Source: Linum tenue
Taxonomy: Eukaryota; Streptophyta; Magnoliopsida; Malpighiales; Linaceae
Direction of reading: 5' to 3'
Assembly: GCA_946122785.1 (NCBI GenBank)
Contig: CAMGYJ010000007.1
Location: 40,511,587-40,575,586 of the forward strand
Length of the DNA: 64,000 nucleotides
Shown: positions 10,966-22,253 of the stretch, one piece after another
How positions within the stretch are numbered: position 1 is the stretch's first letter
Layout: each line of letters begins with the position of its first letter
Made by a program: the position numbers and the translations under genes
The notes under the pieces: generated by a model
What the model saw: the letters and a program-made list of their open reading frames with translations, nothing else
Databases searched by the model: none
What the model was told of the DNA's origin: nothing

Positions 10966-12745
10966 TTAGTGCAATAGCTCATGCAATATTAACGTCCTAA
11001 TGTCACCAGCCACTTGAATCGCATCCATGGAGATTCCAGCCAGCCCCTTCTGCCCAAATCCCACACAGTAAACCCCATTCTTCCCTTTCCAGTGCTTTGG
11101 GAATCTTCTTGCTGGCATCCCATCTTCATTGAATAGCTTGTCACCATCCTGTACATATGATCCAGTTGAAACAAATTACAAAAAAAAAAAAAAAAAAAAC
11201 CCAAGAAATGGAAACCCAGAAATTTCAATTTCTTTGTTGATTTATATACCTTAAGCCAACGTCGGACAGTACTCCTGTACCCAGTAGCAAAAATGATGGC
11301 ATCGAAGTGCTCAGTCTTCCCATCGGCAAACTTGACATCGTGATCCCCAGTAATCCCTGTAATTGCTGGCACCACCTTTTGCCACCACGCACATACAAAT
11401 CCCGTCGTTAAATCCAACTTGAATTGTGACCCAAGCAAATATGTAACATTTAAAGTCTGTAACCTCGTACCTTAATTTCTCCTGCCTTGATCCTTCCTAC
11501 AGTGCCAGTATCAATGGTTGGGGTCCGTCCCGTTTTGCCTTTCAGAGTAAACGGACCTAATTTGGGTTGCTCGATCCCAAACTTCGATAGGTCCCCGAAT
11601 TTTAGCTTTGCCATACCGACAATTAGACGATCAACAATGTTAACCGGCAAGTAGGGAAGGAGACGCATAGCTTTGTAGACAATTCCTTTGCTAAGTATAT
11701 GAACCTGGACAAATAGAAAAAAAAAAAAAAAAGACCACATGATAAAGATTGTTAGACTAATAATTAGTTTCAGTGTCTCAAATCTATATCAGGATATAAG
11801 AAATTACTAGGTTGACCATGATAAATGAGATTTATCATATCTTTGAATATCAGAAGGTCATTAATTATCTTACTATAGGTTAACTAGAGGAATAGGCAGG
11901 AAAATAAATGGTTCCATTCAATTGAACTTTCGACCTTTGAAATTAATTCGATATCCGCGCTAGTAGCACGTAAATGTCTCGAATGTTAATCACTATTTGG
12001 TAAGTAATAACAGTGTAACACGTGTTTCGTATTTTGACGTATATGCATGACCGACGAGTCGATCAGTGTGCGCGCGTATATATATATTTTTACATGCGTA
12101 AATGATAAAAAAAAATGCGAAGGAGATCGTTACCGGGCTACGTACGACAATCGAGGTTTTGGCACCCCAATTCGACAAGTCATAGGCTATCTCCATCCCG
12201 GAATTCCCACAACCCACAACCAGAACATCCTTCCCTTCAAACCTCTCCCCATTGTGGTATTGATTCGAATGCATGACCTCTCCCTTGAAGCCTTCCAGTC
12301 CAGGGGATTTGGGGATGATCGCTTCACTGTTTTCACCTGTTGCAACCACAAGATACTTCCCACAATACACTTCCTCAGATTCATCCCTACCCAAATCCTT
12401 AACCCTCACCCTCCATTTCTCCCCATCATGGATTGCCTCCTCCACTTGCCTCATGTACCTAGGATTTATCTCAAACTTGGACACATAAGAGTCCAAATAC
12501 TCGATGAAATCATTCCTTGGGACAAATTTTGGGGAATTTGGTGGGAAACCCATGTGTGGGAGTTGACAAAATCGTTTAGCCAAGTGCAATTTCAGACGAT
12601 CATAGGCTCTTTTCCTCCACAGGGAGGCACAGCAATCTTCCCTTTCTAGGACAATGTTTGGAATTGAGAACATGTTGAGACAGGCTGAAGTGGCCAGACC
12701 AGCTGGGCCTGCCCCAACTATGATCACTGTGGTTGTCTCCTCCAT
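10966..12745 (-). CDS. YUCCA10/11-like flavin monooxygenase (4 exons)
   Basis: Minus-strand exons are 12745-12134, 11704-11471, 11375-11250 and 11148-10966 (204+78+42+60 codons, then TAA), giving 384 residues, the usual YUCCA length. All introns are GT-AG and phase 0. YUCCA enzymes convert indole-3-pyruvate to the auxin indole-3-acetate using FAD, NADPH and oxygen. Visible motifs: FAD site GAGPAG (11-16), ATG-type motif ATGENS (135-140), FMO signature [11 protein letters not shown] (153-163), NADPH site GCGNSG (178-183), FATGY (311-315), and the C-terminal [14 protein letters not shown]. Close resemblance to Arabidopsis YUC10/YUC11, the mainly seed-expressed clade, is from memory. An in-frame ATG at 12811 would add 22 residues; I prefer 12745 because family members start just before the FAD site. 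No disabling change is visible. It sits alone between transposon blocks. Confidence 0.93.
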
Positions 12746-12899
12746 GGATATCTCAAGGATTAAGAGCCAAATTTGCTTTGGTTTGTGGTGAATTTTTTGA
12801 GAGGAAAACAAGTGATATATGCCTTAGCTCTCTCTACAAATGGAGTTTTGGGAAGGTATGGCGGTTGCTACTTTTCTGTAAGAACTTGGGGTGCCTGGG

Positions 12900-12907
12900 T
12901 TTATAAA
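12900..12907 (-). promoter_or_regulatory. Candidate TATA box of the YUCCA-like gene
   Basis: The minus strand reads TTTATAAA here, about 155 bases upstream of the chosen ATG, leaving a plausible leader of about 125 bases. An alternative, GCATATATCAC, lies nearer at 12812-12822. Positional evidence only. Confidence 0.4.
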
Positions 12908-14729
12908 ATGAACCATCATGGAATTTTTAGGCTACTTCCTAACTGAATGGTAACAAATTAATTACTATTAAGAAACAAAATTATTAATTTGGATTCCGTT
13001 TTGATGCTTTTGTGATCTCAGTGTATCAAAACTGAAATTAGTTTCCATATTCCCCATTCAACTAAATCTAAGGTGTTATTCTGCGGAAGGAAATCTATGG
13101 TTGTAGTCTTTATCCTAAAACCCAGTTAAAAATCAAGCTTACCACCTCAGTCAAACTAGTGTATTAAGCATGGAATATACTTTTGTATCAAGAACCGCAT
13201 CATCGATTAGTAAAACCGTACTAAATGTAGTATCGGATAAGTTAGCGGAATAAATAATATTCTAGTAGTATAACCGTGATTGAATAGGTAGCAAATACCT
13301 AGATAAAATAAAACTGGATATTCAACTAATATTATACTGGTGTAATATCGTCAATTAATTGAAAGTATCGGCATTGCAAATTTAATGGCTCAAAATTAGC
13401 TAACATTATTTTTTCATAAAATTTACGTACGATATCGAGGTGGATGGCCTGATAAGAGGTTTTTAATCTCCGACCGGCATTCGAATAACCTATAATAATC
13501 ATTGTCAAGAATGGGATGATCTAAGTTAAGCGAAGTGTAGAGATTTGGATAGGGGGGGAACTAGTATTCATATTTATTAGAAATAATTTTATCACTCTCA
13601 AGTGTGGAGATAGACTTGGACTTGGATTGAGGAATATGCTGATTTTGAGAGGAATCTAGCTCTTATATAGTAGAACAAGTTCTTTGTAGTTCTATAACTT
13701 CTGCACTCTTTTTCTCGATTCTGTTTAGTTGGTTTTGTCTTCAGTCCTGTAAGGCAAACATATTATTGTTACTAATAGTCTAATCCTTAAGCATAGCACC
13801 ATAATCTATCTTCATGGAAAGTACAACAAACCCTTAGCATCACTAGCCAAATTTCGATATATTGGATATTCTAGTATTTCATTAACATTAGAAAAAAAAA
13901 AAAAACAGTCTTCTAATCATTAATGAGTTGGTCAGTGAAACATCTACCAATATTTATAATTGTTAATAACACGCAAATTGGTGTTGTTTGTCTTTCTAGA
14001 TGTTGGTTTATCATGTCACTTTGTGCTTCAATGAATACTTGAACTCATATCCTAGCCTTGTTTTGCTTCCTAGCATGTATATAATGTTTATTAGGGGAAG
14101 GTGTGTGGGTTTAAGCTACATGAAGGAGAATAGGACATCAAGTAAAGACAAATGGGAAAGGAGAGTTCGTGTGCAAAAGACAAAGGATCATGGTCGGGAA
14201 CATTCGGTTGTGATCTAGAGATCGCGTGACATGTGAGAGTTCACGACCAAGATTTTTGGTCCTCGCTAATTTTACCTTTGTGACAAAAATATCCAACTTT
14301 TAGTATTCTTGGTCATTCAAAGAATAAAGTCCAAATATTTCTCATGCCTAAACCGATCTTTATGTGATGCGGGCGGATGAATAACATTTTGGTAGTATAA
14401 TAATACTGAATGACGTATTGTTATTGATTTAAGCATCATTTATTTCGTGAACCCTCTATTTTCGAAGAGGGGAAGATAAAACTTTGAGAGTACAAAAAAT
14501 TGAGTGGGAGGAATAGTAGGAGAAAATATTATTTATAGAAGTACAGAAGAAAAAAAGTATATCATAGAAAGTGTGATATACATATATTATTATGTCTTGC
14601 AAAAAATGATTTTGTTCACTAAAATTGTTCACTTTTGAAAAGCAAAGTTAGTCAATCCAAAAATAAAAACTTCCTCCCAAAATTATCAAAGTTTGTTTTT
14701 TATACAATTAGGTGTTCGAGCTTCTAATC
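12908..14729. other. Upstream intergenic region of the YUCCA-like gene
   Basis: AT-rich with no convincing ORF. It ends at the Gyp-1 target site. A stretch near 14190-14290 (GTGATCTAGAGATCGCGTGACA and TTCACGACCAAGATT) recalls the GATCGCG/CACGACC repeats of the Ath-A type LTR and may be a short LTR relic. A poly(A) run lies near 13890. Confidence 0.4.
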
Positions 14730-14734
14730 GGAGC

Positions 14735-15683
14735 TGATAAAGCCCAGGGTAGGGTCTTTAGGCTCAGAATTTCGCAGCAAACGAATTGAGCTTGACTCAA
14801 TTCCAAATCAGCAAACTATGGATGATTAGAATGATGAAAATGGTCAATTTTGTGCAATTCTTCATGCGGAGAAAGGCTCGAAACAGATAGGTCGATGCTT
14901 GGCCACGATCAAGGTGTCGAATTGATCGATACAAGCTTCCACGCTGCTCGGAATCCACCAAGCAACTCAACAATCCACAAGCAAAAGCTAATGAACCAAA
15001 ACTCAGGTTTTATTCAACTTAATCGATTCTACCTATTACAATGTAATGGAACGTCCTTAAATAGACTTAGGCTAGCTAACAACTCAATATAAAAGTTTTA
15101 AACAGAATCAAACTATGAAATCAAACGCAAACAGGAAAAGGTAAAAGAATCCTAATTCGCAAAGGACTCGGACTGCTGAATTTGCAAGACAGCTTCAGCT
15201 GGTCTTCGAACGATCTTGCAGGCTTTCATTCGAAGGCTTCCGATCTTCATTTCAATCATCCAATGCCTCTAGGTTGTAGTAGGAATCTTCTAGTTTCATG
15301 TAGTATCGCCCTCTTGGGCCAGTTCCCATTTACCCTTCTCGAATTAGCGTCCAAAGTCGGGTACTCAAGCTGTCTTCCAGACTTAGAGAATTCTGGGCAG
15401 TTTTCCAGTGTCAGCATAGTGTTTTGAGCAGCTCGAAAATCGATCTTCCTGGCTTCCTTTTGAGCACCCCAAACGTGTCCCGTTGTAGAGGGTTATCCCA
15501 TCTTCCAAACAAGCCTCCAATCCCCCATTTCCATCGAGCCATTTGTAAGGAACGAGCTCGCAAAGTGACCTACCTGAAACTGTAGTAACACTTAGCAAAA
15601 TTTCAGAGTTAGTTAAAGGGAATGAGTTGGATTCTTTGGCCATCAATTGGAGACTAGGAATTGATCTAGGTGAGATCATATCA
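14735..15683 (-). repeat. Gyp-1 3' LTR
   Basis: It aligns along its whole length with 19259-20205. On the plus strand it ends GAGATCATATCA directly before the polypurine tract GGCCCTCCCTCTTG (15684-15697, read as purines on the minus strand). Confidence 0.9.
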
Positions 15684-17039
15684 GGCCCTCCCTCTTGAAA
15701 AAGTGTTGCCCTCAACACTTTGGACTTTCTTTGATCAAATCGTGCACAGAATTGATCCCAGACTGGTTCACCATATGTCTGCCCGAACTCGCATTTTTGT
15801 AGAATGAGGTGAGTGTTCTTCATGATGTGATTTAGGGGTTTTGAATCCAGGCATACCCAGCCAAATTCAGGCGCTCCAGTAGATTCGGCAGGCCTCGAAT
15901 TGCACTTCTGGACCCGTATTTCACCTTGACTCCTCGCCGAATCATCTACACGCTGTTTCCCGCCACTGCCGTTTTTTGAATGTCCAGGAACCAAAACTCT
16001 TGACCTTGAATTGGGCATTTCCGTTCTAAGGACCTTCGGGTGGAACAGGAAAAGGTAAAAGAATCCTAATCCGCAAAGGACTCGGACTGCTGAATTTGCA
16101 AGACAGCTTCAGCTGGTCTTCGAACGATCTTGCAGGCTTTCATTCGAAGGCTTCCGATCTTCATTTAAATCATCCAATGCCTCTAGGTTGTAGTAGGAAT
16201 CTTCTAGTTTCATGTAGTATCGCCCTCTTGGGCCAGTTCCCATTTACCCTTCTCGAATTAGCGTCCAAAGTCGGGTACTCAAGCTGTCTTCCAGACTTAG
16301 AGAATTCTGGGCAGTTTTCCAGTGTCAGCATAGTGTTTTGAGCAGCTCAAAAATCGATCTTCCTGGCTTCCTTTTGAGCACCCCAAACGTGTCCCGTTGT
16401 AGAGGGTTATCCCATCTTCCAAACAAGCCTCTAATCCCCCATTTCCATTGAGCCATTTGTAAGGAACGAGCTCGCAAAGTGACCTACCTGAAACTGTAGT
16501 AACACTTAGCAAAATTTCAGAGTTAGTTAAAGGGAATGAGTTGGATTCTTTGGCCATCAATTGGAGACTAGGAATTGATCTAGGTGAGATCATATCAGGC
16601 CCTCCCTCTTGAAAAAGTGTTGCCCTAAACACTTTGGACTTTCTTTGATCAAATCGTGCACAGAATTGATCCCAGACTAGGTCACCATATGGCTGCCCGA
16701 ACTCGCATTTTCGCAGAATGAGGTGAGTGTTCTTCATGATGTGATTTAGGGGTTTTGAATCCAGGCATACCCAGCCAAATTCAGGCGCTCCAGTAGATTC
16801 GGCAGGCCTTGAATTGCACTTCTGGACCTGTATTTCACCTCGACTCCTTGCCGAATCAACTACACGCTGTTCCAGTAGATTCGGCAGGCCTCGAATTGCA
16901 CTTCTGGACCTGTATTTCACCTCGACTCCTCTCCGAATCAACTACACGCTGTTTCCCGCCACTGCCGTCTTTTGAATGTCTAGGAACCAAAACTCTTGAC
17001 CTTGAATTGGGCATTTCCGTTCTAAGGATCTTCGGGTGG
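15130..17039 (-). repeat. Tandem duplication across LTR and interior of Gyp-1
   Basis: 15130-16043 (914 bp: distal part of the 3' LTR, polypurine tract and 360 bp of interior) is repeated at 16044-17039. Both copies start AACAGGAAAAGGT and end TTCGGGTGG. The second copy is longer because it holds an extra 82-bp tandem duplication (16790-16871 and 16872-16953). The element therefore has three copies of this LTR half and two polypurine tracts. Confidence 0.9.
15684..15697 (-). promoter_or_regulatory. Gyp-1 polypurine tract
   Basis: The minus strand reads CAAGAGGGAGGGCC immediately before the 3' LTR start TGATATGATC. It is repeated in the tandem copy at about 16598-16611. Confidence 0.8.
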
Positions 17040-18323
17040 AATTGGAGATTTGTACAGCTTTGGATGACCTCCCCGTAAGATTCTGCGATGGTCCTAGGGG
17101 TCGAATCGTGCCTAGATGCCCCAACCCATTCGCTCAATTTTTCAGCGTAGTCGAGCCTTTCCAGAGCAACTTCGGCTTGAATCAGATTGCGAGTTGTGGC
17201 GATAGTTGGCTTGGTATCATCCTGGGAGGAGTATTCTGGTATCATGGGGAACGTGTAGGCGCTAATGGCGGGGCTCGATTCACCTCCCATTGTTCCCCCC
17301 AATTGCACCTCTCTCCTTCCCTGTTTTCTTCCTGCCGGCGAACAGAGTTGCTTCGTAGTAGCTAGCCTATGTGGATGAAACCGCTTCAATACGGTTAGCA
17401 GGTAGCGATGAGTGATGATACTCGCCTCCTTATTTCCCTCACTCGTTTCTCCATTTTCCTTGGCCCGATTCACTGCCAATTGATGTTGATCAGCTCGAAC
17501 CTCAGCAGGTGTCATTGGTTTGAGCAGGAACTGTCGGACTTGGTGCTTCAGCTTATAGCAATTAGTTCCCCCATACATGTCGATCGAATTGCCAGGGACG
17601 CCCAAGTAGGATGTGTGCAGCCTGCATTGGAGCAACATCAAAATCTAGCTCATCCTTGTAATCTCCAATTGCAAAAGGAACTCGGGCTTGCTTAGTCACT
17701 TTGATCGCACCGTAATCATTGAGCCAGTGTAAATTGTAGGGCTCTGGATGCTTTGTCGTACGTAGACCAAGCTTCTTAACGACGTCGGCGCTAACCACGT
17801 TTGTACAACTTCCTCCATCGATAATTAGGGAGAGAATCTTGTCGTTAACAACACACCGCGAATGGAAGAGGTTGTCTCTCTGTTCTGCAGAATCGTCAGC
17901 TTCTATGATCAACGCCCTTTGGGTTACTGTCAACAATTTGCCGGGCATGGGAGTTGCCATGATGATCTCCTCATCGACTTCTTCTTCAGTCGATGTGTTA
18001 CTGTCCTTCCCTTGCTCTTCTCCATCACTGACGTATTCCCCTTCACACAGAATTAGTGTTTTTAAATTTGGAAACTGGTTCACTTTATGCCCTCGACCGT
18101 GGCACTTAAAGCACTGAATTGAACTTGTTGAGGTCACAGTATTGCCTTGATATGCTGGAGGTATCTGCTTGGGAACGCTCTTGGGGATCTCAATCCGAAT
18201 TGGTGTTGGGTTTAACTCCAAAGAGTTCTCTTGTACACTCCGGCGGGAAAACCTCCTGGCCTTGGCTTGCTTCTCGATTTTGATCGCCAAATGCACAGCT
18301 TCCTCTAGCTCAACGAATTGCAT
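17040..18323 (-). pseudogene. Gag C-terminus and aspartic protease (Gyp-1)
   Basis: A 253-codon frame (18323-17562) has a zinc-knuckle-like CFKCHGRGHKVNQF near residue 73, whose fourth ligand is Phe instead of Cys. The protease follows, with DGGSCTNVVS where the family has D-[TG]-G, then ILLGRPWQFDRHV. The next frame (17641-17040) continues the usual protease-to-polymerase linker (TPAEVRADQHQL) after a frameshift, then runs into unrecognised sequence. This gag-protease style (SCTNV, GRPWQFDR) is typical of plant gypsy elements unlike Athila. Where reverse transcriptase should start there is only non-homologous sequence. Confidence 0.75.
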
Positions 18324-18328
18324 GAGCT

Positions 18329-19238
18329 CTAACTCCTGCCTGATGTCTCGATATAGCCCATGTAGGAATCTGGTAATGGTGGATTCTCAGTCTTCTCGTA
18401 CATCAGCTCGTAGCAGAAGCATCTCGAGTTCCTTGAAGTATTCATCAACGGTTTTGGTTCCTTGTCGAAGTGATTGAAGGGAATCGAAGAGCTCCCTTTG
18501 ATAGTACCCAGGAATGAATCGATCACGCATTAATGTCCTTAGTTCGTCCCATGTGGTAACTAGAGGTTGAAGATTGCGCCGCCTTCTCATCTGAACCTGT
18601 TCCCACCACGTTGCTGCGTAATCGGAGAATTGGTAGACTGCAAGCAGAACCTTCTGTTGTTCAGTATAGTTTCCACATTGGAAGAATAACAGGATCTTCC
18701 GTTCCCAATCTAAATAAGCTGTTGCACTGTTAGTTCCTTGAAAAGAGGGAATTGTCAACTTAATTCCTCGCAGTTCTGTGATCGGACCGTCGAACTCTGC
18801 TCCATTGTTTCTCCGGCCAAAGTCCCGATTGTCTCAATTGCGAGGGCTCGGATCGCCTTCCGTGGTGATTAATTGTCGCTCAAGATTTCGTAGCCTCTCA
18901 TCTAAAGCGTGATTGATGTTATTTGGATCATTATGAATCGTCTGAGTCGTGGCTGTTTCTGCCTCTGCTTCTTTGTCCGGTGGCTTCATCTCGTCAAGTC
19001 GCCGAGTGATATGATCCAGTTGCAGCTGAAAAGAAGCATTCATCTGGGCAAGGGTAGCTTGAATTAATGCCATGGGATCCTCCCTGTTGGGATCCCCCAT
19101 TGGAGCTCCTGCGTTGGTCTCCTCCTTCTTCTTCTTCTGTTCCGAAAGTAGCACTGCTGAGTCTGCCGAAACAGGGCCTTTTGATCTTGTCCAACGAGTA
19201 GTTTCGGCAACGTCTTCCGTCTTGTCCACTGTGTACAA
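18329..19238 (-). pseudogene. Gag (Gyp-1)
   Basis: The N-terminal frame (19238-18834) contains a TRSK-rich start and a segment like MALIQATLAQM. The capsid core frame (18758-18387) has AYLDWERKILLFFQC, YAATWWEQVQ, TWDELRTLMRDRFIP and YFKELEMLLLRA, the classic retrotransposon Gag domain. Frames change near 18800 and 18390, so no single protein can be made. Gag would form the virus-like particle. Confidence 0.75.
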
Positions 19239-19244
19239 ACCGGA

Positions 19245-19256
19245 CTCTGATTACCA
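19245..19256 (-). promoter_or_regulatory. Gyp-1 primer binding site (tRNA-iMet type)
   Basis: The minus strand reads TGGTAATCAGAG, one inserted base away from the usual TGGTATCAGAGC complementary to initiator tRNA-Met, two bases inside the LTR edge. Confidence 0.7.
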
Positions 19257-19258
19257 CT

Positions 19259-20205
19259 TGATAAATCCCAGTGTAGGGTCTTTAGTCTCAGAATTTCGCA
19301 GCAAATGAATTGAGCTTGACTCAATTCCAACTCAGCAAACTATGGATGATTAGAATGATGAAAATGGTCAATTTTGTGCAATTCTTCACGCGGAGAAAGG
19401 CTCGAAACAGATAGGTCGATGCTTGGCAACGATCAAGGTGTCGAATTGATCGATACAAGCTTCCACGCTGCTCGGAATCCACCAAGCAACTCAACAATCC
19501 ACAAGCAAAAGCTAATGAACCAAAACTCACGTTTTATTCAACTTAATCGATTCTACCTATTACAATGTAATGGAACGTCCTTAAATAGACTTAGGCTAGC
19601 TAACAAATCAATATAAAAGTTTTAAACAGAATCAAACTATGAAATCAAACGCAAACAGGAAAAGGTAAAAGAATCCTAATCCGCAAAGGACTCGGACTGT
19701 GAATTTGCAAGACAGCTTCAGCTGGTCTTCGAACGATCTTGCAGGCTTTCATTCGAAGGCTTCCAATCTTCATTTCAATCATCCAATGCCTCTAGGTTGT
19801 AGTAGGAATCTTCTAGTTTCATGTAGTATCGCCCTCTTGGGCCAGTTCCCATTTACCCTTCTCGAATTAGCGTCCAAAGTCGGGTACTCAAGCTGTCTTC
19901 CAGACTTTAGAGAATTCTGGCAGTTTTCCAGTGTCAGCATAGTGTTTTGAGCAGCTCGACAATCGATCTTCCTGGCTTCCTTTTGAGCACCCAAACGTAT
20001 CCCGTTGTAGAGGGTTATCCCATCTTCCAAACAAGCCTCCAATCCCCCATTTCGATCGAGCCATTTGTAAGGAACGAGCTCGCAAAGTGACCTACCTGAA
20101 ACTGTAGTAACACTTAGCAAAATTTCAGATTTATTTAAAGGGAATGAGTTGGATTCTTTGGCCATCAATTGGAGACTCGGAATTGATCTAGGTGAGATCA
20201 TATCA
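19259..20205 (-). repeat. Gyp-1 5' LTR
   Basis: Starts TGATAAATCCC beside the primer site and ends CATATCA before target duplication GGAGC. A TATA-like CCTTAAATAGA (19579-19589 on the plus strand, also in the 3' LTR at about 15055) is present, but its orientation relative to transcription is unclear. Confidence 0.9.
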
Positions 20206-20210
20206 GGAGC

Positions 20211-21774
20211 TATGTTGCATTTCATGTTAAATTATATACCATTTTTGCGATTCAACCCTCTACTAGAATCAATCATTGCCTATCATTGTATACCACTATC
20301 CTACCACTATGGTATACGTCAATCATAATTCTAAGGAAGGGTTGGTACCATGCTACTAGATAGGTTTGAGATAGTTCTATCTGCGTCCTCACGTATGGGT
20401 TTGAGATAGTTCCATCAGTCGCCCACCACCTCGTCGCCAACATCCACATTGTCTGGCGAGGCCTCCGACGAGGTCGCCTCCCTCTCTCAGTTGTTTTAAA
20501 AACTCATATATGAGTTTATATTACAGTGGTAACGTTATCATCACGTTATCATCAGTGTATGGTAATACATTATAATGTAGTGGTATCGTTATCGGTGTAG
20601 TTATACTGATATTGTTTTCTAATTAAGTAGTAATGTCATCGGTTTAGTAGTAATATTTTTAGTGTAGTGCTAATGTTATCGATGTAGTGGTAATATTATC
20701 AATGTAGTGGTGATATTTTGGGTGTACTGATAATGTTTTATGATTTAGTAGTATTGTTATAAGTGTAGTGGTACTGATATTGTGGGTGTACTGATAATGT
20801 TTTAGTGGTAATTTTATCGGTCTAGTTGTGATCTTTTTAGTATAGTGCTACGTTTTTAATGCAGTGGTATCGATTTTCTTGCAGTAGTACTTTTTTTGTT
20901 AGGTGGTCGGAGGGAGTCTGACCAGAGAAAGTTTGTTGGAGGAATATGGTTTGAAGAATTTTGCAAGTAAAAGGCGAAGAGGTTACTAGAAAAGGAAAGT
21001 GACAGATAGGGAGAGAGAAATGTAATTAATTTGACTTTGAATTCTCATAAAAATAATTAATATATGATTGAAATGCCAAAAATTTAATGTAATTAATATG
21101 GATTTTTTTAAAATTATTTGCAATACTTAATTTCATATGGTATTAACGTGACATCAAAATTATTTTCAATCGAAATTATAATAACCTTCCATTAGTGATC
21201 ATTTATTGTATTTTCATTGACTATAACACTTGTAGGGGTGTGCAATTGTCTAGTTTGGACCAGACCAGGCCAAACTCACGAGAACCAAAGTCTAATAGTA
21301 AAAAAATGATAAATGACCATATCATCATTGCATTCGCTCCGCTGTAGTCCGTTCCAAATTTCTATTTTATTAGTTTTCTTCATTATTTATAAAATTCATT
21401 GGATTATTTCTTATTATATTTGGTTCGGTATGGTTCGATCCAAAAGTCAATTTGGTCCATTGTGGCCCGGTACGATCAAGCTATTCATGATTTGCTTATT
21501 TAATAATGCAGTCACTTAGTTGTATGTGATTGAAAAAAACCCGGCAATAATAAAATATAGATGACAAAACATAGGATAAGTAGGAAAAAGCATGACATCA
21601 ACCTTTTAGTCAATATTTCTTTCTTTTGATGTCAGAAATAATACATATACATCAATATGACCGAAAAAATAATAATCGCCGAGCAACTGTCCAAAGCTCA
21701 CAAACAACCAAATGAATTGACTACATATAATCAATGAAGACATTAGGGTTTCTATTATGAAATCAGTTTTAACT
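20211..21774. other. AT-rich intergenic region with degenerate repeats
   Basis: No gene is recognised. It contains a degenerate tandem repeat (20515-20880) and AT-rich DNA up to the next LTR-like sequence. Short frames here have no recognisable motif. Confidence 0.4.
20515..20880 (+). repeat. Degenerate minisatellite, GTGTAGTGGTAATATTATCG-like
   Basis: About fifteen imperfect units of roughly 20-25 bases share GTAGTGGTAAT(G/A)TTATC. Spacing and sequence vary strongly, so it is old or under weak homogenisation. Confidence 0.65.
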
Positions 21775-22253
21775 ATAGACACCACTTTTTGTTCGGGTTA
21801 AAATATATATAATTAAATAAATTTTTTTGTTTAAGGTTTGGCAATAGCACGTTTTAAACAATCTTCTAGCTAAAGTCATATTTTAGTGCTTAGGATGAAT
21901 CATGTTTGCATTTGCTAAAAGAGCTTTGCAATTGCAAATCTTGATCGACACAACTAAATTGTGATGAGCTTATGTCTTACGAATTAGGCATTGACTCAAT
22001 TTGGTTGATAAATGCCATGATTGGATTCAATCTACAGACATGGGGTTTGTGAGGTTGAGACTCATGCTAAAGAGAAAACCCAATAAAAGAATTACAATTT
22101 TTATTAAACTTATAATAAGCAGATTCCATTACAATTATACATTACATCTTAATTAAAAAGGTCTAGGCCAAAGCCCAAGCCCAAGTCAAAACTAAGAACA
22201 AGCCTATATCAGTCAACAATGGTCAAGGCCCAGAACTCAACTCGAGTCTCGAG

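Larger units (their letters stand above)
14735..20205 (-). mobile_element. Gyp-1: non-autonomous Ty3/gypsy element with target duplication GGAGC
   Basis: Two LTRs of 949 and 947 bp (14735-15683, 19259-20205), both TGATAAA...CATATCA on the plus strand, lie between perfect 5-bp duplications GGAGC (14730-14734, 20206-20210). On the minus strand the order is LTR, tRNA-iMet-type primer site (19245-19256), gag, protease, linker, polypurine tract (15697-15684), LTR. No reverse transcriptase, RNase H or integrase is present in the 3.6 kb interior, so it needed helper proteins. A segment spanning LTR and interior is tandemly duplicated (15130-17039). The intact termini and near-identical LTRs suggest a more recent insertion than Ath-A or Cop-1. 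Confidence 0.9.

Noticed and set aside
12047..12649. 200-codon plus-strand ORF over the YUCCA gene
   Set aside because: It is the antisense shadow of exon 1, whose minus-strand frame has full family motifs.
15182..15427. Thrice-repeated 81-codon ORF (also 16096 and 19699) as a conserved protein family
   Set aside because: All three copies lie in copies of the same Gyp-1 LTR segment; conservation is explained by LTR duplication.
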